Shown piece after piece: positions 53,246 through 62,459 of a stretch of 64,000 nt of DNA. The translations under genes were made by a program, and so were the position numbers. Source of the stretch: Ramlibacter pinisoli (GTDB lineage: Bacteria; Pseudomonadota; Gammaproteobacteria; Burkholderiales; Burkholderiaceae_C); contig NZ_WSEL01000003.1 in the NCBI RefSeq assembly GCF_009758015.1, forward strand, positions 2,170,001 to 2,234,000. The letters run 5' to 3'. Each line of letters starts with the position of its first letter. The stretch's first letter is position 1. The notes beneath the pieces were generated by a model, which saw only the letters and a program-made list of their open reading frames with translations, searched no databases and was not told the DNA's origin.

Positions 53246-54187
53246 TCAGCTGCGCCGCGCGTGCAGCAGGCCCATCGCCTCGTACAGCAGCTGCGCCGCC
53301 AGCGAGCCGGCCGCGCCGGTCGGATCGTGCGGCGGGCTGACCGTGTTGATGTCGACGTGCACGATGTTCAGGCCCTGCAGCAACTGCAGCAGCTCCAGCG
53401 CCTCGCGCGCGCTCAGCCCACCCCAGCTGGGCGCCGCGACGCCGGGGGCGAAGGCCGGGTCGATGACGTCCATGTCCCAGCACAGGTAGACCGGTGCATC
53501 GCCGACGCTGGCCCGGACTTCGGCCATCGCCGCGCGCAGGCCGCGTTCGAGCAGCTGCGCCAGCGGCAGCATCCGGAAGCCCAGTTCCTGGGGCGTGGTG
53601 AAGGACCCCGCAACGGCCAGGGTGCCGCGCATGCCGATGTGCCACGACCGGGCCGGGTCGATGCGGCCTTCGGTCGCCGCGTACCAGAACTGGGTTCCGG
53701 TGTTGTGCAGGCCAGGGGCCGGTGGCGCCATGCAGTCGGTGTGGGCGTCGAAGTGCAGCGCCACCAGGCCGGGATGGCGCGCAGCGGCGGCACGCATCAG
53801 CGGCAGGCTCACGCTGCCGTCGCCGCCGATGGTGAACGGCACCGCGCCCGGCGCCTCCTGCAGCCGCGTCATGACGCGCTCGATCGCCGCGAACGACACC
53901 TCGATCTGCGACGGCACGACGGCGATGTCGCCGACGTCCACCGCGCCCAGCGCCTGGCGCCAGTCGGTGTCGCCGCGCTCGGGATGGAACGGGCGCACGG
54001 TGGTCGAATGGCGCCGCACGTGGGCCGGGCCCTGGCGGGCGCCGACGCGGGTCGGGTGCGTGCCGCAGTCGAACGGGACGCCGCAGACGAAGGCGCGGGC
54101 GCCCTGGGCATCGGGCGCGAACGGCAGGCCCATGAAGGTCTGCGGGCCCAGCAGGCCCTCGCCGGGGGAGTAGGGATGGTCGGCCAT
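53246..54187 (-). CDS. arginase/agmatinase family protein with altered metal site
   Basis: A 313-residue ureohydrolase-fold protein. Metal motifs are DAHTD (D147, H149, D151) and WDMDVIDP (D238, D240), as in active members. The first motif, normally G-G-D-H-S, reads G-G-D-G-S, so glycine 124 replaces the first Mn ligand. Either a single or shifted metal site is used, or the enzyme has another function. Agmatine, guanidinobutyrate or a guanidino acid is the expected type of substrate. It shares the strand and a 2-nt gap with a Bug receptor gene. Confidence 0.85.
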   Translation of the reverse strand: MADHPYSPGEGLLGPQTFMGLPFAPDAQGARAFVCGVPFDCGTHPTRVGARQGPAHVRRHSTTVRPFHPERGDTDWRQALGAVDVGDIAVVPSQIEVSFAAIERVMTRLQEAPGAVPFTIGGDGSVSLPLMRAAAARHPGLVALHFDAHTDCMAPPAPGLHNTGTQFWYAATEGRIDPARSWHIGMRGTLAVAGSFTTPQELGFRMLPLAQLLERGLRAAMAEVRASVGDAPVYLCWDMDVIDPAFAPGVAAPSWGGLSAREALELLQLLQGLNIVHVDINTVSPPHDPTGAAGSLAAQLLYEAMGLLHARRS

Positions 54188-54189
54188 GG

Positions 54190-55158
54190 TCACTCCATCT
54201 TCACGTTGGCATCGCGGGCCACCTTGGACCAGACCTTCACCTCGGAGGCGACGAGCTGGCCGAACTGTTCCGGGGCGCCGCCCGCCGGATCGACGCCCAG
54301 GGCGACCAGCTTGGCGCGGTTGGCCGGATCGGCCAGGGCGGTCTGCAGCGCGGCGTTCAGCTTCTCGACCACCGGGCGCGGCAGCCCGGCCGGGCCGACC
54401 ACGCCCCACCAGTGTTCCAGCGCCAGCGGGGCCAGGCCCAGCTCGGTCACCGTCGGCACGGTGGGCATGGCGGCCTGCCGCTGGGCCGAGGTGACCGCGA
54501 GCGGAGCGATCTTGCCCGCGTCCAGCAGGGGCTTGGCGGAGGCGTAGGTGGAGAAGCCGCCCTCGACGGTGCCGTTGGCGATGTCGACGAACATGGGCGC
54601 GGAGCCGCGGTAGTGGCTGACCACCGTGGTGGTGCCGGTGTGCTGCTGCAGCATCTCCACGAGGAGGTGCACGCTGGTGCCCGGCCCGGCGGTGCCGAGC
54701 GCGACCTTCCCCGGCTGCGCCTTGGCGCGGGCGATGAGCCCCGGCAGCGTCTGGCCCTGGCCGGCGCGGCCCCAGAAGACCTGGGCCGCCGTGCCCACCA
54801 GGCCCACCGGCGTGAAGTCCTTGACCGGGTCGTAGCGGGCGCTGGACAGCACCCAGGGCAGCACCGCGAAGGGCACGTCGACCACGTACAGCGTGGTGCC
54901 GTCGGCGGGCGCGTGCTGCACGAAGCTGGTCCCGATGTAGGTCCCGGCACCGGGGCGGTTGTCCACCACCACGGGCGTCTTCAGGACGTCGCCCATGCTC
55001 TTGCCGAGCACGCGCGCCAGCACGTCGGAACTGCCGCCGGCCGGATAGGGGACGACCAGCGTGATCGGCTTGGCGGGCGCCCACTGCGCCTGGGCCACGG
55101 CGCCGAGCAGCGGGAGCGTCAGCGCCGCCACGGCGCGCAACAAGGTCCTTCGCATCAT
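54190..55158 (-). CDS. Bug/TctC-family periplasmic substrate-binding protein
   Basis: A 322-residue receptor with signal peptide (RRTLLRAVAALTLPLLGAVAQA), then APAKPITLVVPYPAGGSSDVLAR and VVDNRPGAGTYIGTSFVQ. Two ATGs in tandem (55158 and 55155) begin it. It is in a minus-strand run: dsdA, this gene, arginase-family gene, with gaps of 29 and 2 nt, so it may bring in D-serine, a D-amino acid or a guanidino compound. No permease partners nearby. Confidence 0.92.
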   Translation of the reverse strand: MMRRTLLRAVAALTLPLLGAVAQAQWAPAKPITLVVPYPAGGSSDVLARVLGKSMGDVLKTPVVVDNRPGAGTYIGTSFVQHAPADGTTLYVVDVPFAVLPWVLSSARYDPVKDFTPVGLVGTAAQVFWGRAGQGQTLPGLIARAKAQPGKVALGTAGPGTSVHLLVEMLQQHTGTTTVVSHYRGSAPMFVDIANGTVEGGFSTYASAKPLLDAGKIAPLAVTSAQRQAAMPTVPTVTELGLAPLALEHWWGVVGPAGLPRPVVEKLNAALQTALADPANRAKLVALGVDPAGGAPEQFGQLVASEVKVWSKVARDANVKME

Positions 55159-55187
55159 TTCAAGATCTCCTTCGAATCGGTTTGCTG

Positions 55188-56516
55188 TCAGGTCGGGTCG
55201 GCCACCGTGGCCAGTTCGGCGCCGCGGTGGTGGAAGGCCAGGTACTCGGGCTCGGGCAGCAGCAGCCCGCCCGTGGTCCAGACGACGTGGGTCGCCCGGT
55301 GCAGGTGGTCCGCCAGGCCGTGGTGCTGCAGGTAGGCCCGGGCCTGGTCGGTGCGGCAGAGCGCGCGCAGCGCCCCGATGCCGGCGGCGGCCGAGGGCTC
55401 CACGCGGATGCCCTCCGCCGTCTCGAGCAGGAACAGGTCGCGCAGCAGGTCCTCGTCGCGCACCGAGCACACGCCCGCCACCAGGTGGCGCACCGCCTCG
55501 ACCGCGAAGCGGGAGGCGCGCGGCACGGCGAGCCCGTCGGCTTCGGTCCGGTTGCTCAGGCCGTAGTCGTAGACCGGTGGGTCCATGCCGGTCAGCAGCG
55601 CCAGCAGCACGCAGGGACTCTGGACCGGCTCGGCGAAGACGCAATGCACGAAGGGGCCGAAGCGGCCGGCCAGCCCGTGCGTGATGCCGGCGGGCGCACC
55701 GCCCACGCCGCAGGGCAGGTAGACGAACAGGGGATGGCGCGCGTCGACCGCCACGCCGGCCTGGGCGAGCTGCTCCTGCAGTTCCGCGCCGGCCGTGCTG
55801 TAGCCGGCGAACAGCGAGGCGGAGTTCTCGTCGTCGATGAAGTGGCGGTGCGGCTGGCCGGCGGCATGCCGACGCCCGGCCGCCACGGCATCGGCGTAGT
55901 CGCCCGCATGTTCGACCACGGTGACGCCGCGTGCCCGCAGCCGCGCCTTCTTCCAGGCCTTGGCATCGGCGGACATGTGCACCACGGCGCGGAAGCCGAG
56001 GGCGGCGGCCATCACCCCGATGGCCATGCCGAGGTTGCCGGTGGAGCCGACGGCGATCTCGTGCTCGCCGAACAGCGCCCGCAGGGCCGGCGTCGCCAGC
56101 GCGCTCGCGTCTTCGTGCACCGGCGTGCCGGCGCCGGCGGCGATGCGCTCGGCCAGCTCGAACACTTCGTGGAAGCCGCCGCGCGCCTTGATCGAGCCGG
56201 CCACGGGCAGCGCGTGGTCGCACTTGATCCAGACCTGCCCCTGCTCGATGCCCAGGGCCTCCTGCAGGCGCGGTGCCTGGCGCAGCGCGGAGCGGATGCG
56301 GCCGCCCTGCGCCGCCAGTTCCGGAAACAGGCTGGCGACCAGCGGACGGAAGCGCTCGAAGCGCGCGGCGGCGGCGCCGGTGAGGTCCGGGTCCACCCCG
56401 GCCGCCGCTTCCGCCTGCGCCGACCGCACGGGCGACGTCCACAGCTGGGGCTGCGCACGCCGCAGCAGGGCCAGGGCGCCGGCGGCGTCCCGGGGTGGGG
56501 AAGAAGGAGCTGGCAT
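55188..56516 (-). CDS. dsdA: D-serine dehydratase (ammonia-lyase)
   Basis: A 442-residue PLP enzyme, the usual DsdA length. The cofactor lysine is in PVAGSIKARGGFHEV near residue 113. The phosphate-binding loop is GSTGNLGMA near 166, FIDDENSASLFAGYSTAG near 228, and LPCGVGGAPAGITHG near 278. It turns D-serine (and D-threonine) into pyruvate (or 2-oxobutyrate) and ammonia. It is divergent from a LysR gene with shared repeats. The Bug receptor gene downstream suggests uptake of its substrate. Confidence 0.92.
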   Translation of the reverse strand: MPAPSSPPRDAAGALALLRRAQPQLWTSPVRSAQAEAAAGVDPDLTGAAAARFERFRPLVASLFPELAAQGGRIRSALRQAPRLQEALGIEQGQVWIKCDHALPVAGSIKARGGFHEVFELAERIAAGAGTPVHEDASALATPALRALFGEHEIAVGSTGNLGMAIGVMAAALGFRAVVHMSADAKAWKKARLRARGVTVVEHAGDYADAVAAGRRHAAGQPHRHFIDDENSASLFAGYSTAGAELQEQLAQAGVAVDARHPLFVYLPCGVGGAPAGITHGLAGRFGPFVHCVFAEPVQSPCVLLALLTGMDPPVYDYGLSNRTEADGLAVPRASRFAVEAVRHLVAGVCSVRDEDLLRDLFLLETAEGIRVEPSAAAGIGALRALCRTDQARAYLQHHGLADHLHRATHVVWTTGGLLLPEPEYLAFHHRGAELATVADPT

Positions 56517-56524
56517 CGAAGTCT

Positions 56525-56607
56525 CAGTGAAGGCTTGCGCTGATTCTGGGTGGCCACTTCACTGCAGACAAACGGTTTATAGTGATCCTTCCATTAGTTT
56601 CAGTGAA
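56525..56607. promoter_or_regulatory. triple CAGTGAA motif between dsdA and LysR
   Basis: CAGTGAAG at 56525-56532 and its exact inverse CTTCACTG at 56557-56564, with a third copy CAGTGAA at 56601-56607. TATAGT at 56578-56583 is a possible -10 for the LysR gene. Arrangement fits a DsdC-like site. Confidence 0.6.
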
Positions 56608-56612
56608 CATTC

Positions 56613-57632
56613 ATGCTGACCGCATCGATGCTCGCCTGGCTGCGCTGCTTCGAGGCGGCGGGCCGCCACCGCAGCATTTCCCGCGCCGCCGCCGAGCTGT
56701 GCATCTCGCAGGGCGCGGTGAGCCAGCAGGTCAAGCAGCTGGAGCGCGCGCTGGACCGCACCCTGCTCGTGCGCGGCGGCCGGGCGATGGACCTGAGCCC
56801 GGACGGCCTGCGGCTGCAGCAGGCCGTCCACGAGGCGTTCCACGGCGTCGAGTCCGCCCTCGCGCAGCTGCGCCGCCCGGACGGGCGGCCGGTGGCCCTG
56901 AGCTGCTCGCCCTCGTTCGCGATGAAATGGCTGACGCCGCGGCTGAGCGACTTCTTCCGCCTGCACCCGGGTGTCCACCTCGCGGTGCGCGGCGAGTTCC
57001 ACGCCATCGACCAGCCCCGCATGGCGCGCGACGAACTGGACGCCGCGCTGCGCTTCGACCTGGGCGCCTACGACGGCCTGTACGCCCGCAAGCTGCTCGA
57101 CGAATGGCTGGTGCCGGTGGCCAGCCCCGCCTTCCTGGCGGCGCACCCGCAGCTGCGCTCACCCGCCGACCTGCGGCCCGAGTGGCTGCTGCACGACGCC
57201 AGCCCTTGGGACGGCGCGGGCGAGTTCACGGAATGGAACGGCTGGCTGGCCGCCACGGGGGTCACCCTGGACCGCCTGGACAGCGGCCCGCGGTTCAACC
57301 TGTCGCTGCTGTCCCTGGAGGCCGCCGCGGCCGGCCAGGGCGTGGCGCTCGGCCGCACGGCGCTGGTGCTGGACGACCTGCGCAGCGGCCGCCTGGTGGA
57401 ACTGTTCGGGCGGCCGGTGCAGTCCGAGGCGTCGTACTTCTTCGTCGCGGCGCAGGAGCCGTCGGGCCCGGTCGTGCGGGTCGAGGCCTGGCTGCGGGCC
57501 AGGGCCGAGGATTTCGTGCGCGAGCGGCAGGCGCGCTGGGGCGCGGCTGCCGCCGTCCCCGCCGATGGAGCGGCCCGGCGTGCCCCGGCGGCCTCGTCCA
57601 GGGCCGTGCGGCGCAGCGCGTCGCGGCCCTGA
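56613..57632 (+). CDS. LysR-family regulator of D-serine genes (DsdC-like)
   Basis: A 339-residue LTTR of the GcvA/DsdC-like subgroup: WLRCFEAAGRHRSISRAAAELC near residue 9 and SQGAVSQQVKQLERAL near 33, an effector domain at 100-300, then an Ala/Arg-rich tail of about 35 residues that is longer than usual. It is divergent from dsdA and probably activates it with D-serine as inducer. The function of the tail is unknown. Confidence 0.87.
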   Translation: MLTASMLAWLRCFEAAGRHRSISRAAAELCISQGAVSQQVKQLERALDRTLLVRGGRAMDLSPDGLRLQQAVHEAFHGVESALAQLRRPDGRPVALSCSPSFAMKWLTPRLSDFFRLHPGVHLAVRGEFHAIDQPRMARDELDAALRFDLGAYDGLYARKLLDEWLVPVASPAFLAAHPQLRSPADLRPEWLLHDASPWDGAGEFTEWNGWLAATGVTLDRLDSGPRFNLSLLSLEAAAAGQGVALGRTALVLDDLRSGRLVELFGRPVQSEASYFFVAAQEPSGPVVRVEAWLRARAEDFVRERQARWGAAAAVPADGAARRAPAASSRAVRRSASRP

Positions 57633-57648
57633 GCGCCGCTACCGCGCT

Positions 57649-58674
57649 TCAGCCGCCGTGCTCGCGCCGCAGCTGCTGCGCGGCGGCCACCATGGCCGCC
57701 AGCTTGCCCTGGGCCACCTCGCGCGGCAGGTACTTCATGCCGCAGTCGGGCGCCAGGATCACCTGCTCGGGCGCGATGTGGCGCAGCGCCTTGCGGATGC
57801 GGCCGGCCACCACCTCGGGCGTCTCGACGTTCATGTCCGACAGGTCGAGGCAGCCCACCATCACCTGCTTGCCCGCCAGCTGCTCCAGCACGCTGGTGTC
57901 CAGGTTGGACTGCGCCGTCTCGATCGAGATCTGCTTGCAGCGGCAGCCGGCCAGCTCGGGCAGGAACGAGTAGCCGCTCGGTCGCACGTGGATCACGGCG
58001 GCGTAGCCGAAGCAGATGTGCACGGCGGTCGTGCCCTGCACGCCCTCCAGCGCGCGATTGAGCGCCGCCAGGCCGTACTGGCGGGCCTTCTCGGGCCGCG
58101 CCTGCATGTAGGGTTCGTCGATCTGCACCACGTCGGCGCCGGCAGCGAACAGGTCCTTGATCTCGGCGTTGACCGCGTCGGCGTAGTCCATCGCCGCCTC
58201 TTCCTCGGTCTTGTAGAAGTCGTTCTGCGCCTGCTGCAGCATGGTGAACGGGCCGGGCACCGTGATCTTGGTGCGGCGCGTCGTGTGGCGCTTGAGGAAC
58301 TTCAGGTCCTCCACCTCGACCGCATGGCGGCGGCGGATCTTCCCGACGATGCGCGGCACCGGGTTCGGATGGCCGGAGCGGTCCAGGCCGGTGCCGGGGT
58401 TGTCGAGGTCGACACCGTCCAGCGCGGTGGCGAAGCGGTTCGAGTAGCTCTCGCGCCGGATCTCGCCGTCCGACACGATGTCCAGCCCGGCCTCTTCCTG
58501 GGCGCGGATCGCCAGCAGTGTGGCGTCGTCCTGGGCCTGCGCCAGCCAGGGCTCCTGCAGCCGCCACAGCTCCTTGGCGCGCACGCGCGGCGGGAAGCGG
58601 CCGGCCAGCTTGGCGCGGTCGATCAGCCAGTCGGGCTGCGGGAAGCTGCCGACGATGGTGGTGGGAAACAGCAT
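57649..58674 (-). CDS. cobalamin-independent methionine synthase C-terminal-domain protein
   Basis: A 341-residue protein equal to the catalytic C-terminal barrel of MetE. Zinc ligands are seen in VHICFGYA near residue 224 (His and Cys) and APDCGMKYLP near 315 (Cys), with QIDEPYM near 178. It lacks the N-terminal half of MetE. Short forms of this type transfer methyl groups from other donors, such as methylcobamide or betaine-like compounds, or act on homocysteine analogues. Convergent with the LysR gene. Confidence 0.86.
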   Translation of the reverse strand: MLFPTTIVGSFPQPDWLIDRAKLAGRFPPRVRAKELWRLQEPWLAQAQDDATLLAIRAQEEAGLDIVSDGEIRRESYSNRFATALDGVDLDNPGTGLDRSGHPNPVPRIVGKIRRRHAVEVEDLKFLKRHTTRRTKITVPGPFTMLQQAQNDFYKTEEEAAMDYADAVNAEIKDLFAAGADVVQIDEPYMQARPEKARQYGLAALNRALEGVQGTTAVHICFGYAAVIHVRPSGYSFLPELAGCRCKQISIETAQSNLDTSVLEQLAGKQVMVGCLDLSDMNVETPEVVAGRIRKALRHIAPEQVILAPDCGMKYLPREVAQGKLAAMVAAAQQLRREHGG

Positions 58675-58720
58675 GGGCGGGGTCCTTCCGGGCGGATGCG
58701 GGACACCCAATGTATCGACC

Positions 58721-58740
58721 CCGGCGGCGCCGGCCGCCGG
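58721..58740. other. GC-rich hairpin between two minus-strand genes
   Basis: Perfect 8-bp arms CCGGCGGC and GCCGCCGG with a 4-nt loop, 52 nt past the stop of the Bug gene at 58793. No T-tract; possible terminator or processing site. Confidence 0.35.
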
Positions 58741-58792
58741 TGGAATCCCGGATGCCCCGGCAGGCCGGTGCGGGGCGCCGCCCCGCGCCCGC

Positions 58793-59773
58793 TCACTCCG
58801 GCTTGAAGTTGATCGACTGCAGCACGCCGCCCACGCGGTCGTAGTCGGTCTTCAGGACCTTGGCCATCTCCTCGGTCGTGCGCGGCGAGCCGGCCTCGAA
58901 GCCGGTGTCCAGCATGCGCGTGCGCACGCCGGCGTCCGACAGCACCTTGAGCGTGGCCTCGCGCACCCGCTGCTGCGCCGCCGCCGGCGCGTCGGGCGTG
59001 GACCACAGGCCCATCCAGCCCAGCGCGTCGAGCTGCGGGTAGCCCGCCTCGCGGAAGGTCGGCACGTCCGGCAGCTGCGGCGCGCGCTGCGGCGAGCTCA
59101 CCGCATAGGCCTTGATCTTGCCGCCCTTGAGCAGCGGCAGCGAGGTCGCCAGGCCGTCGAACATCAGCGGCACGTGGTTGCCCATCACGTCGGCCAGGGC
59201 CGGCGTCGACCCCTTGTAGCCCACGTGCACCAGCTGGATGCCGGCGGCCTGGTTCAGCTGCAGGCCGAGCACGTGCGACAACGTGCCCGGGCTGTAGGAG
59301 GCGTAGTTCAGCTTGCCGGGGTTGGCCTTGGCATAGGCGACCAGCTCCTTCAGGTCCTTGCCCGGAGCCGACGGGTGGCCCACCAGCACCAGGCCGCCGC
59401 GCGCCAGTTCGGCCAGCGGGCGGACTTCCTTGAACATGTCCCAGCGCAGCTTGACGATGTGCGGGATCTCGCTGACCAGCGAGTTCACGCCCACCAGCAG
59501 CGTGTGGCCGTCGCGCTGGGCCTGCAGCAGCTCGCCGACCGCGATGGCGCCGGCGGCACCGGGGCGGTTGTCGACGATGACGGGCTGGCCCAGCTCCTTG
59601 GACAGGGGCTCGGACACCAGCCGTGCCACCAGGTCGGCGCTGCCGCCGGCGGGGCCGGCGACCACCAGCCGCACGGGACGCGTGGGCCAGGTCTGCGCGA
59701 ACGCGAGAGGGGCGGCGACGGCGCCGCTGGCGGCCACCAGCAGCTGGCGGCGCGAGATCGGGAAAGCGCTCAT
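58793..59773 (-). CDS. Bug/TctC-family receptor with Tat-type signal
   Basis: A 326-residue receptor beginning MSAFPISRRQLLVAASGAVAA, a likely twin-arginine leader. The first loop reads RLVVAGPAGGSADLVAR and the second VDNRPGAAGAIAVGELL. It is preceded 26 nt upstream by the YeiH-type transporter gene and then by acyl-CoA ligase and MFS genes, all on the same strand; they could form one operon with it. ATG at 59773 is chosen over a longer start because it begins the Tat motif. Confidence 0.91.
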   Translation of the reverse strand: MSAFPISRRQLLVAASGAVAAPLAFAQTWPTRPVRLVVAGPAGGSADLVARLVSEPLSKELGQPVIVDNRPGAAGAIAVGELLQAQRDGHTLLVGVNSLVSEIPHIVKLRWDMFKEVRPLAELARGGLVLVGHPSAPGKDLKELVAYAKANPGKLNYASYSPGTLSHVLGLQLNQAAGIQLVHVGYKGSTPALADVMGNHVPLMFDGLATSLPLLKGGKIKAYAVSSPQRAPQLPDVPTFREAGYPQLDALGWMGLWSTPDAPAAAQQRVREATLKVLSDAGVRTRMLDTGFEAGSPRTTEEMAKVLKTDYDRVGGVLQSINFKPE

Positions 59774-59799
59774 GACAATCTCCTTCGTGGTTGTTTTCT

Positions 59800-60813
59800 T
59801 CACGCCAGCCAGCGCAGCAGCGCCAGGGCCAGCACGGCGAGGAACAGGGTCTCGCCGACCATCAGCACCACCGGCTTGAGCCCGACGGTGGCGAGCTCCT
59901 TCAGGTGGGTCTTCATCCCGATGCCGGCGATCGCCGCCACCAGGAACCAGCGCGACACGTCGTTGCCGGCGGACTGCACGACCTTCGGCACCCAGCCCGT
60001 GCTGTTGAGCATCACGAGCAGGGCGAAGGCCACGGCGAACCAGGGCAGCAGGGGCGGACGCTCGCCGCCCTGGTCCTGCCCGCTGCGCCGCGTCAGCAGC
60101 GAGGCGAACAGGATCACCGGCAGCAGCATCGCCACGCGCATCAGCTTGACCAGCGTCGCCACGTCACCGGCTTCGGTCGAGATGCTGTAGCCGGCCCCGA
60201 CGACCTGCGCCACGTCGTGGATGGTGGCGCCCAGGAACTGGCCGGCCAGGGCGGGGTCGTAGCCCAGCGCCTGGGTCAGCATCGGGTACAGCACCATGGC
60301 GACGGTCGACAGCGCCGACACCACGATGACGGTGAACAGCGTCGCCTTGTCCTTCTGCGGATGCGAAGGCAGCGCCGCCGACAGGGCGAGCGCGGCGGAG
60401 GCGCCGCAGATCGCCGTGGCGCCGCCGGAGAGCAGGCCGAACAGCGTGTTGAAGCCCAGCAGGCGCGCGGCCAGCATGGACACGACGATGGTCAGCACCA
60501 CGCAGGCGATCACCAGCACCACCGGGCCCCAGCCCAGCGCCACCACCTGGGCGATGGTGATGCGCAGGCCGAGCAGCGCGATGCCGATGCGCAGCACCTG
60601 GCGGGCGCAGAACTCGATGCCGGGACGGCAGGGGCCGTCGCCGGACAGGAAGTTCATCGCCATGCCCAGCAGCAGGGCGAACAGCATCACGGGCGCGCCG
60701 TAATGCTCCGACAGGAAGGCGGAGGCGGCGCCCACGACGCCGCAGGCCAGCAGGCCGGGCGCCAGGACGCGCAGGCGGTCCGGGGCCGAGGAGACGCGGG
60801 CGACGAGCTGCAT
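59800..60813 (-). CDS. YeiH/UPF0324 family putative sulfate exporter
   Basis: A 337-residue inner-membrane protein with about ten helices. Family marks are [17 protein letters not shown] near residue 45, [18 protein letters not shown] near 80, [20 protein letters not shown] near 127 and [20 protein letters not shown] near 193. YeiH-like proteins are thought to export sulfate or related anions from sulfonate breakdown. It follows the ligase gene with a 1-nt gap, so the two are coupled. Confidence 0.9.
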   Translation of the reverse strand: MQLVARVSSAPDRLRVLAPGLLACGVVGAASAFLSEHYGAPVMLFALLLGMAMNFLSGDGPCRPGIEFCARQVLRIGIALLGLRITIAQVVALGWGPVVLVIACVVLTIVVSMLAARLLGFNTLFGLLSGGATAICGASAALALSAALPSHPQKDKATLFTVIVVSALSTVAMVLYPMLTQALGYDPALAGQFLGATIHDVAQVVGAGYSISTEAGDVATLVKLMRVAMLLPVILFASLLTRRSGQDQGGERPPLLPWFAVAFALLVMLNSTGWVPKVVQSAGNDVSRWFLVAAIAGIGMKTHLKELATVGLKPVVLMVGETLFLAVLALALLRWLA

Positions 60814-60814
60814 C

Positions 60815-62443
60815 TCAGGCCGTCGGCAGGGTGTGCTCGCGGAACTGGTCGCGCAGCTTGTTCTTCTGCATCTTGCCGGTCGCGCCCAGCGGGATCGACT
60901 CGACGAAGACCACGTCGTCCGGCGTCCACCACTTGGCGATCTTGCCGTCGAAGAACTGCAGCATCTCGTGCCGCGTGAGCTCGCTGCCGGGCTTCTTCAC
61001 GACCACCAGCAGCGGACGCTCGTCCCACTTCGGGTGGTGGGCGGCGATGCAGGCGGCCATGGCCACGGCCGGGTGGGCCATCGCGATGTTCTCCAGGTCG
61101 ATCGAGCCGATCCACTCGCCGCCGGACTTGATCACGTCCTTGCTGCGGTCGGTGATCTGCATGAAGCCGTCGCCGTCGATGGTGGCCACGTCGCCGGTGG
61201 GGAACCAGCCGTTGACCAGCGGGTCGCCGCCCTCGCCCTTGAAGTACGAGCGGATCACCCAGGGACCGCGCACCAGCAGCTCGCCGGAGGCCTTGCCGTC
61301 GTGCGGCAGGTCGCGGCCCTCGTCGTCGACGATCTTCATGTCGACGCCGTACACGGCGCGGCCCTGCTTGGCCTGCAGCACCAGGCGCTCCTCGACCGGC
61401 AGCTCCAGCTGGTGCTTCTTGAGCACGCAGGCCGTGCCCAGCGGGCTCAGCTCGGTCATGCCCCAGGCGTGCAGCACCTGCACGTCGTAGCGCTCCTGGA
61501 AGGCGCGCATCATGGCCGGCGGGCAGGCCGAGCCGCCGATGATGGTGCGGCGCATGGTGCGGAACTTCAGGTTGTTGGCCTCGACGTGGGCCAGCAGGCC
61601 CTGCCAGACGGTCGGCACGCCGGCCGACACCGTCACGCCCTCGGCCTCGAACAGGTCGTGCAGGCTCTTGCCGTCCAGGAACGGGCCCGGGAACACCAGC
61701 TTGGCGCCGACCATGCAGGCCGCGTACGGCAGGCCCCAGGCGTTGACGTGGAACATCGGCACCACCGGCAGGATGACGTCGCGTGCCGACCAGCACAGCG
61801 CGTCGGGCAGCGCGCTGGCGAGCGTGTGCAGGACCGTGGAGCGGTGGCTGTAGAGCGCGCCCTTGGGGTTGCCCGTGGTGCCGGAGGTGTAGCACAGCGA
61901 GCTGGCCGTGTTCTCGTCGAACTCGGGCCAGTCGAAGCGGTCGGCGCCCGACTCCACCAGGTCCTCGTAGCACAGCAGGCCCGGGATGGTGGTGCTGGCC
62001 GGCATCCGGCTGCGGTCGGTCATCAGCACGAAGGTCTTGATGGTCGAGACCCGGCCGGCGACGGCTTCCACCAGCGGCAGGAAGCTCAGGTCGAAGAACA
62101 GCACCTGGTCCTCGGCGTGGTCGGCGATCCACACCACCTGGTCGGGGTGCAGGCGCGGATTCAGCGTGTGCAGCACGGCGCCCGAGCCGGAGACGGCGTA
62201 GTACAGCTCCATGTGGCGGTAGCCGTTCCAGGCCAGCGTGGCCACGCGGTTGCCGAAGCGCACGCCCAGGCTGGCCAGGGCGTTGGCCATGCGGCGCGAG
62301 CGCTGCGCCAGTTCGCGGTAGGTGCAGCGGTGGATGTCGCCTTCGACGCGGCGCGACACCACTTCCTGGTCGCCGTGGTGGCGTTCGGCGTGGGTCAGGA
62401 GGGACGAGATCAGCAGCGGCTGCTGCATCATGGAAGCGTTCAT
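60815..62443 (-). CDS. acyl-CoA ligase (medium/long-chain fatty acid type)
   Basis: A 542-residue ANL-superfamily ligase. It has the P-loop [19 protein letters not shown] near residue 183, the A5 motif [12 protein letters not shown] near 328, the hinge [20 protein letters not shown] near 413 and the catalytic lysine in [13 protein letters not shown] near 523. Activates an aliphatic or aromatic acid to its CoA ester. Similar to AlkK/DmdB-like ligases. Start is ATG at 62443. Substrate not certain. Confidence 0.9.
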   Translation of the reverse strand: MNASMMQQPLLISSLLTHAERHHGDQEVVSRRVEGDIHRCTYRELAQRSRRMANALASLGVRFGNRVATLAWNGYRHMELYYAVSGSGAVLHTLNPRLHPDQVVWIADHAEDQVLFFDLSFLPLVEAVAGRVSTIKTFVLMTDRSRMPASTTIPGLLCYEDLVESGADRFDWPEFDENTASSLCYTSGTTGNPKGALYSHRSTVLHTLASALPDALCWSARDVILPVVPMFHVNAWGLPYAACMVGAKLVFPGPFLDGKSLHDLFEAEGVTVSAGVPTVWQGLLAHVEANNLKFRTMRRTIIGGSACPPAMMRAFQERYDVQVLHAWGMTELSPLGTACVLKKHQLELPVEERLVLQAKQGRAVYGVDMKIVDDEGRDLPHDGKASGELLVRGPWVIRSYFKGEGGDPLVNGWFPTGDVATIDGDGFMQITDRSKDVIKSGGEWIGSIDLENIAMAHPAVAMAACIAAHHPKWDERPLLVVVKKPGSELTRHEMLQFFDGKIAKWWTPDDVVFVESIPLGATGKMQKNKLRDQFREHTLPTA

Positions 62444-62459
62444 GGTGGACTCCGGGAGA

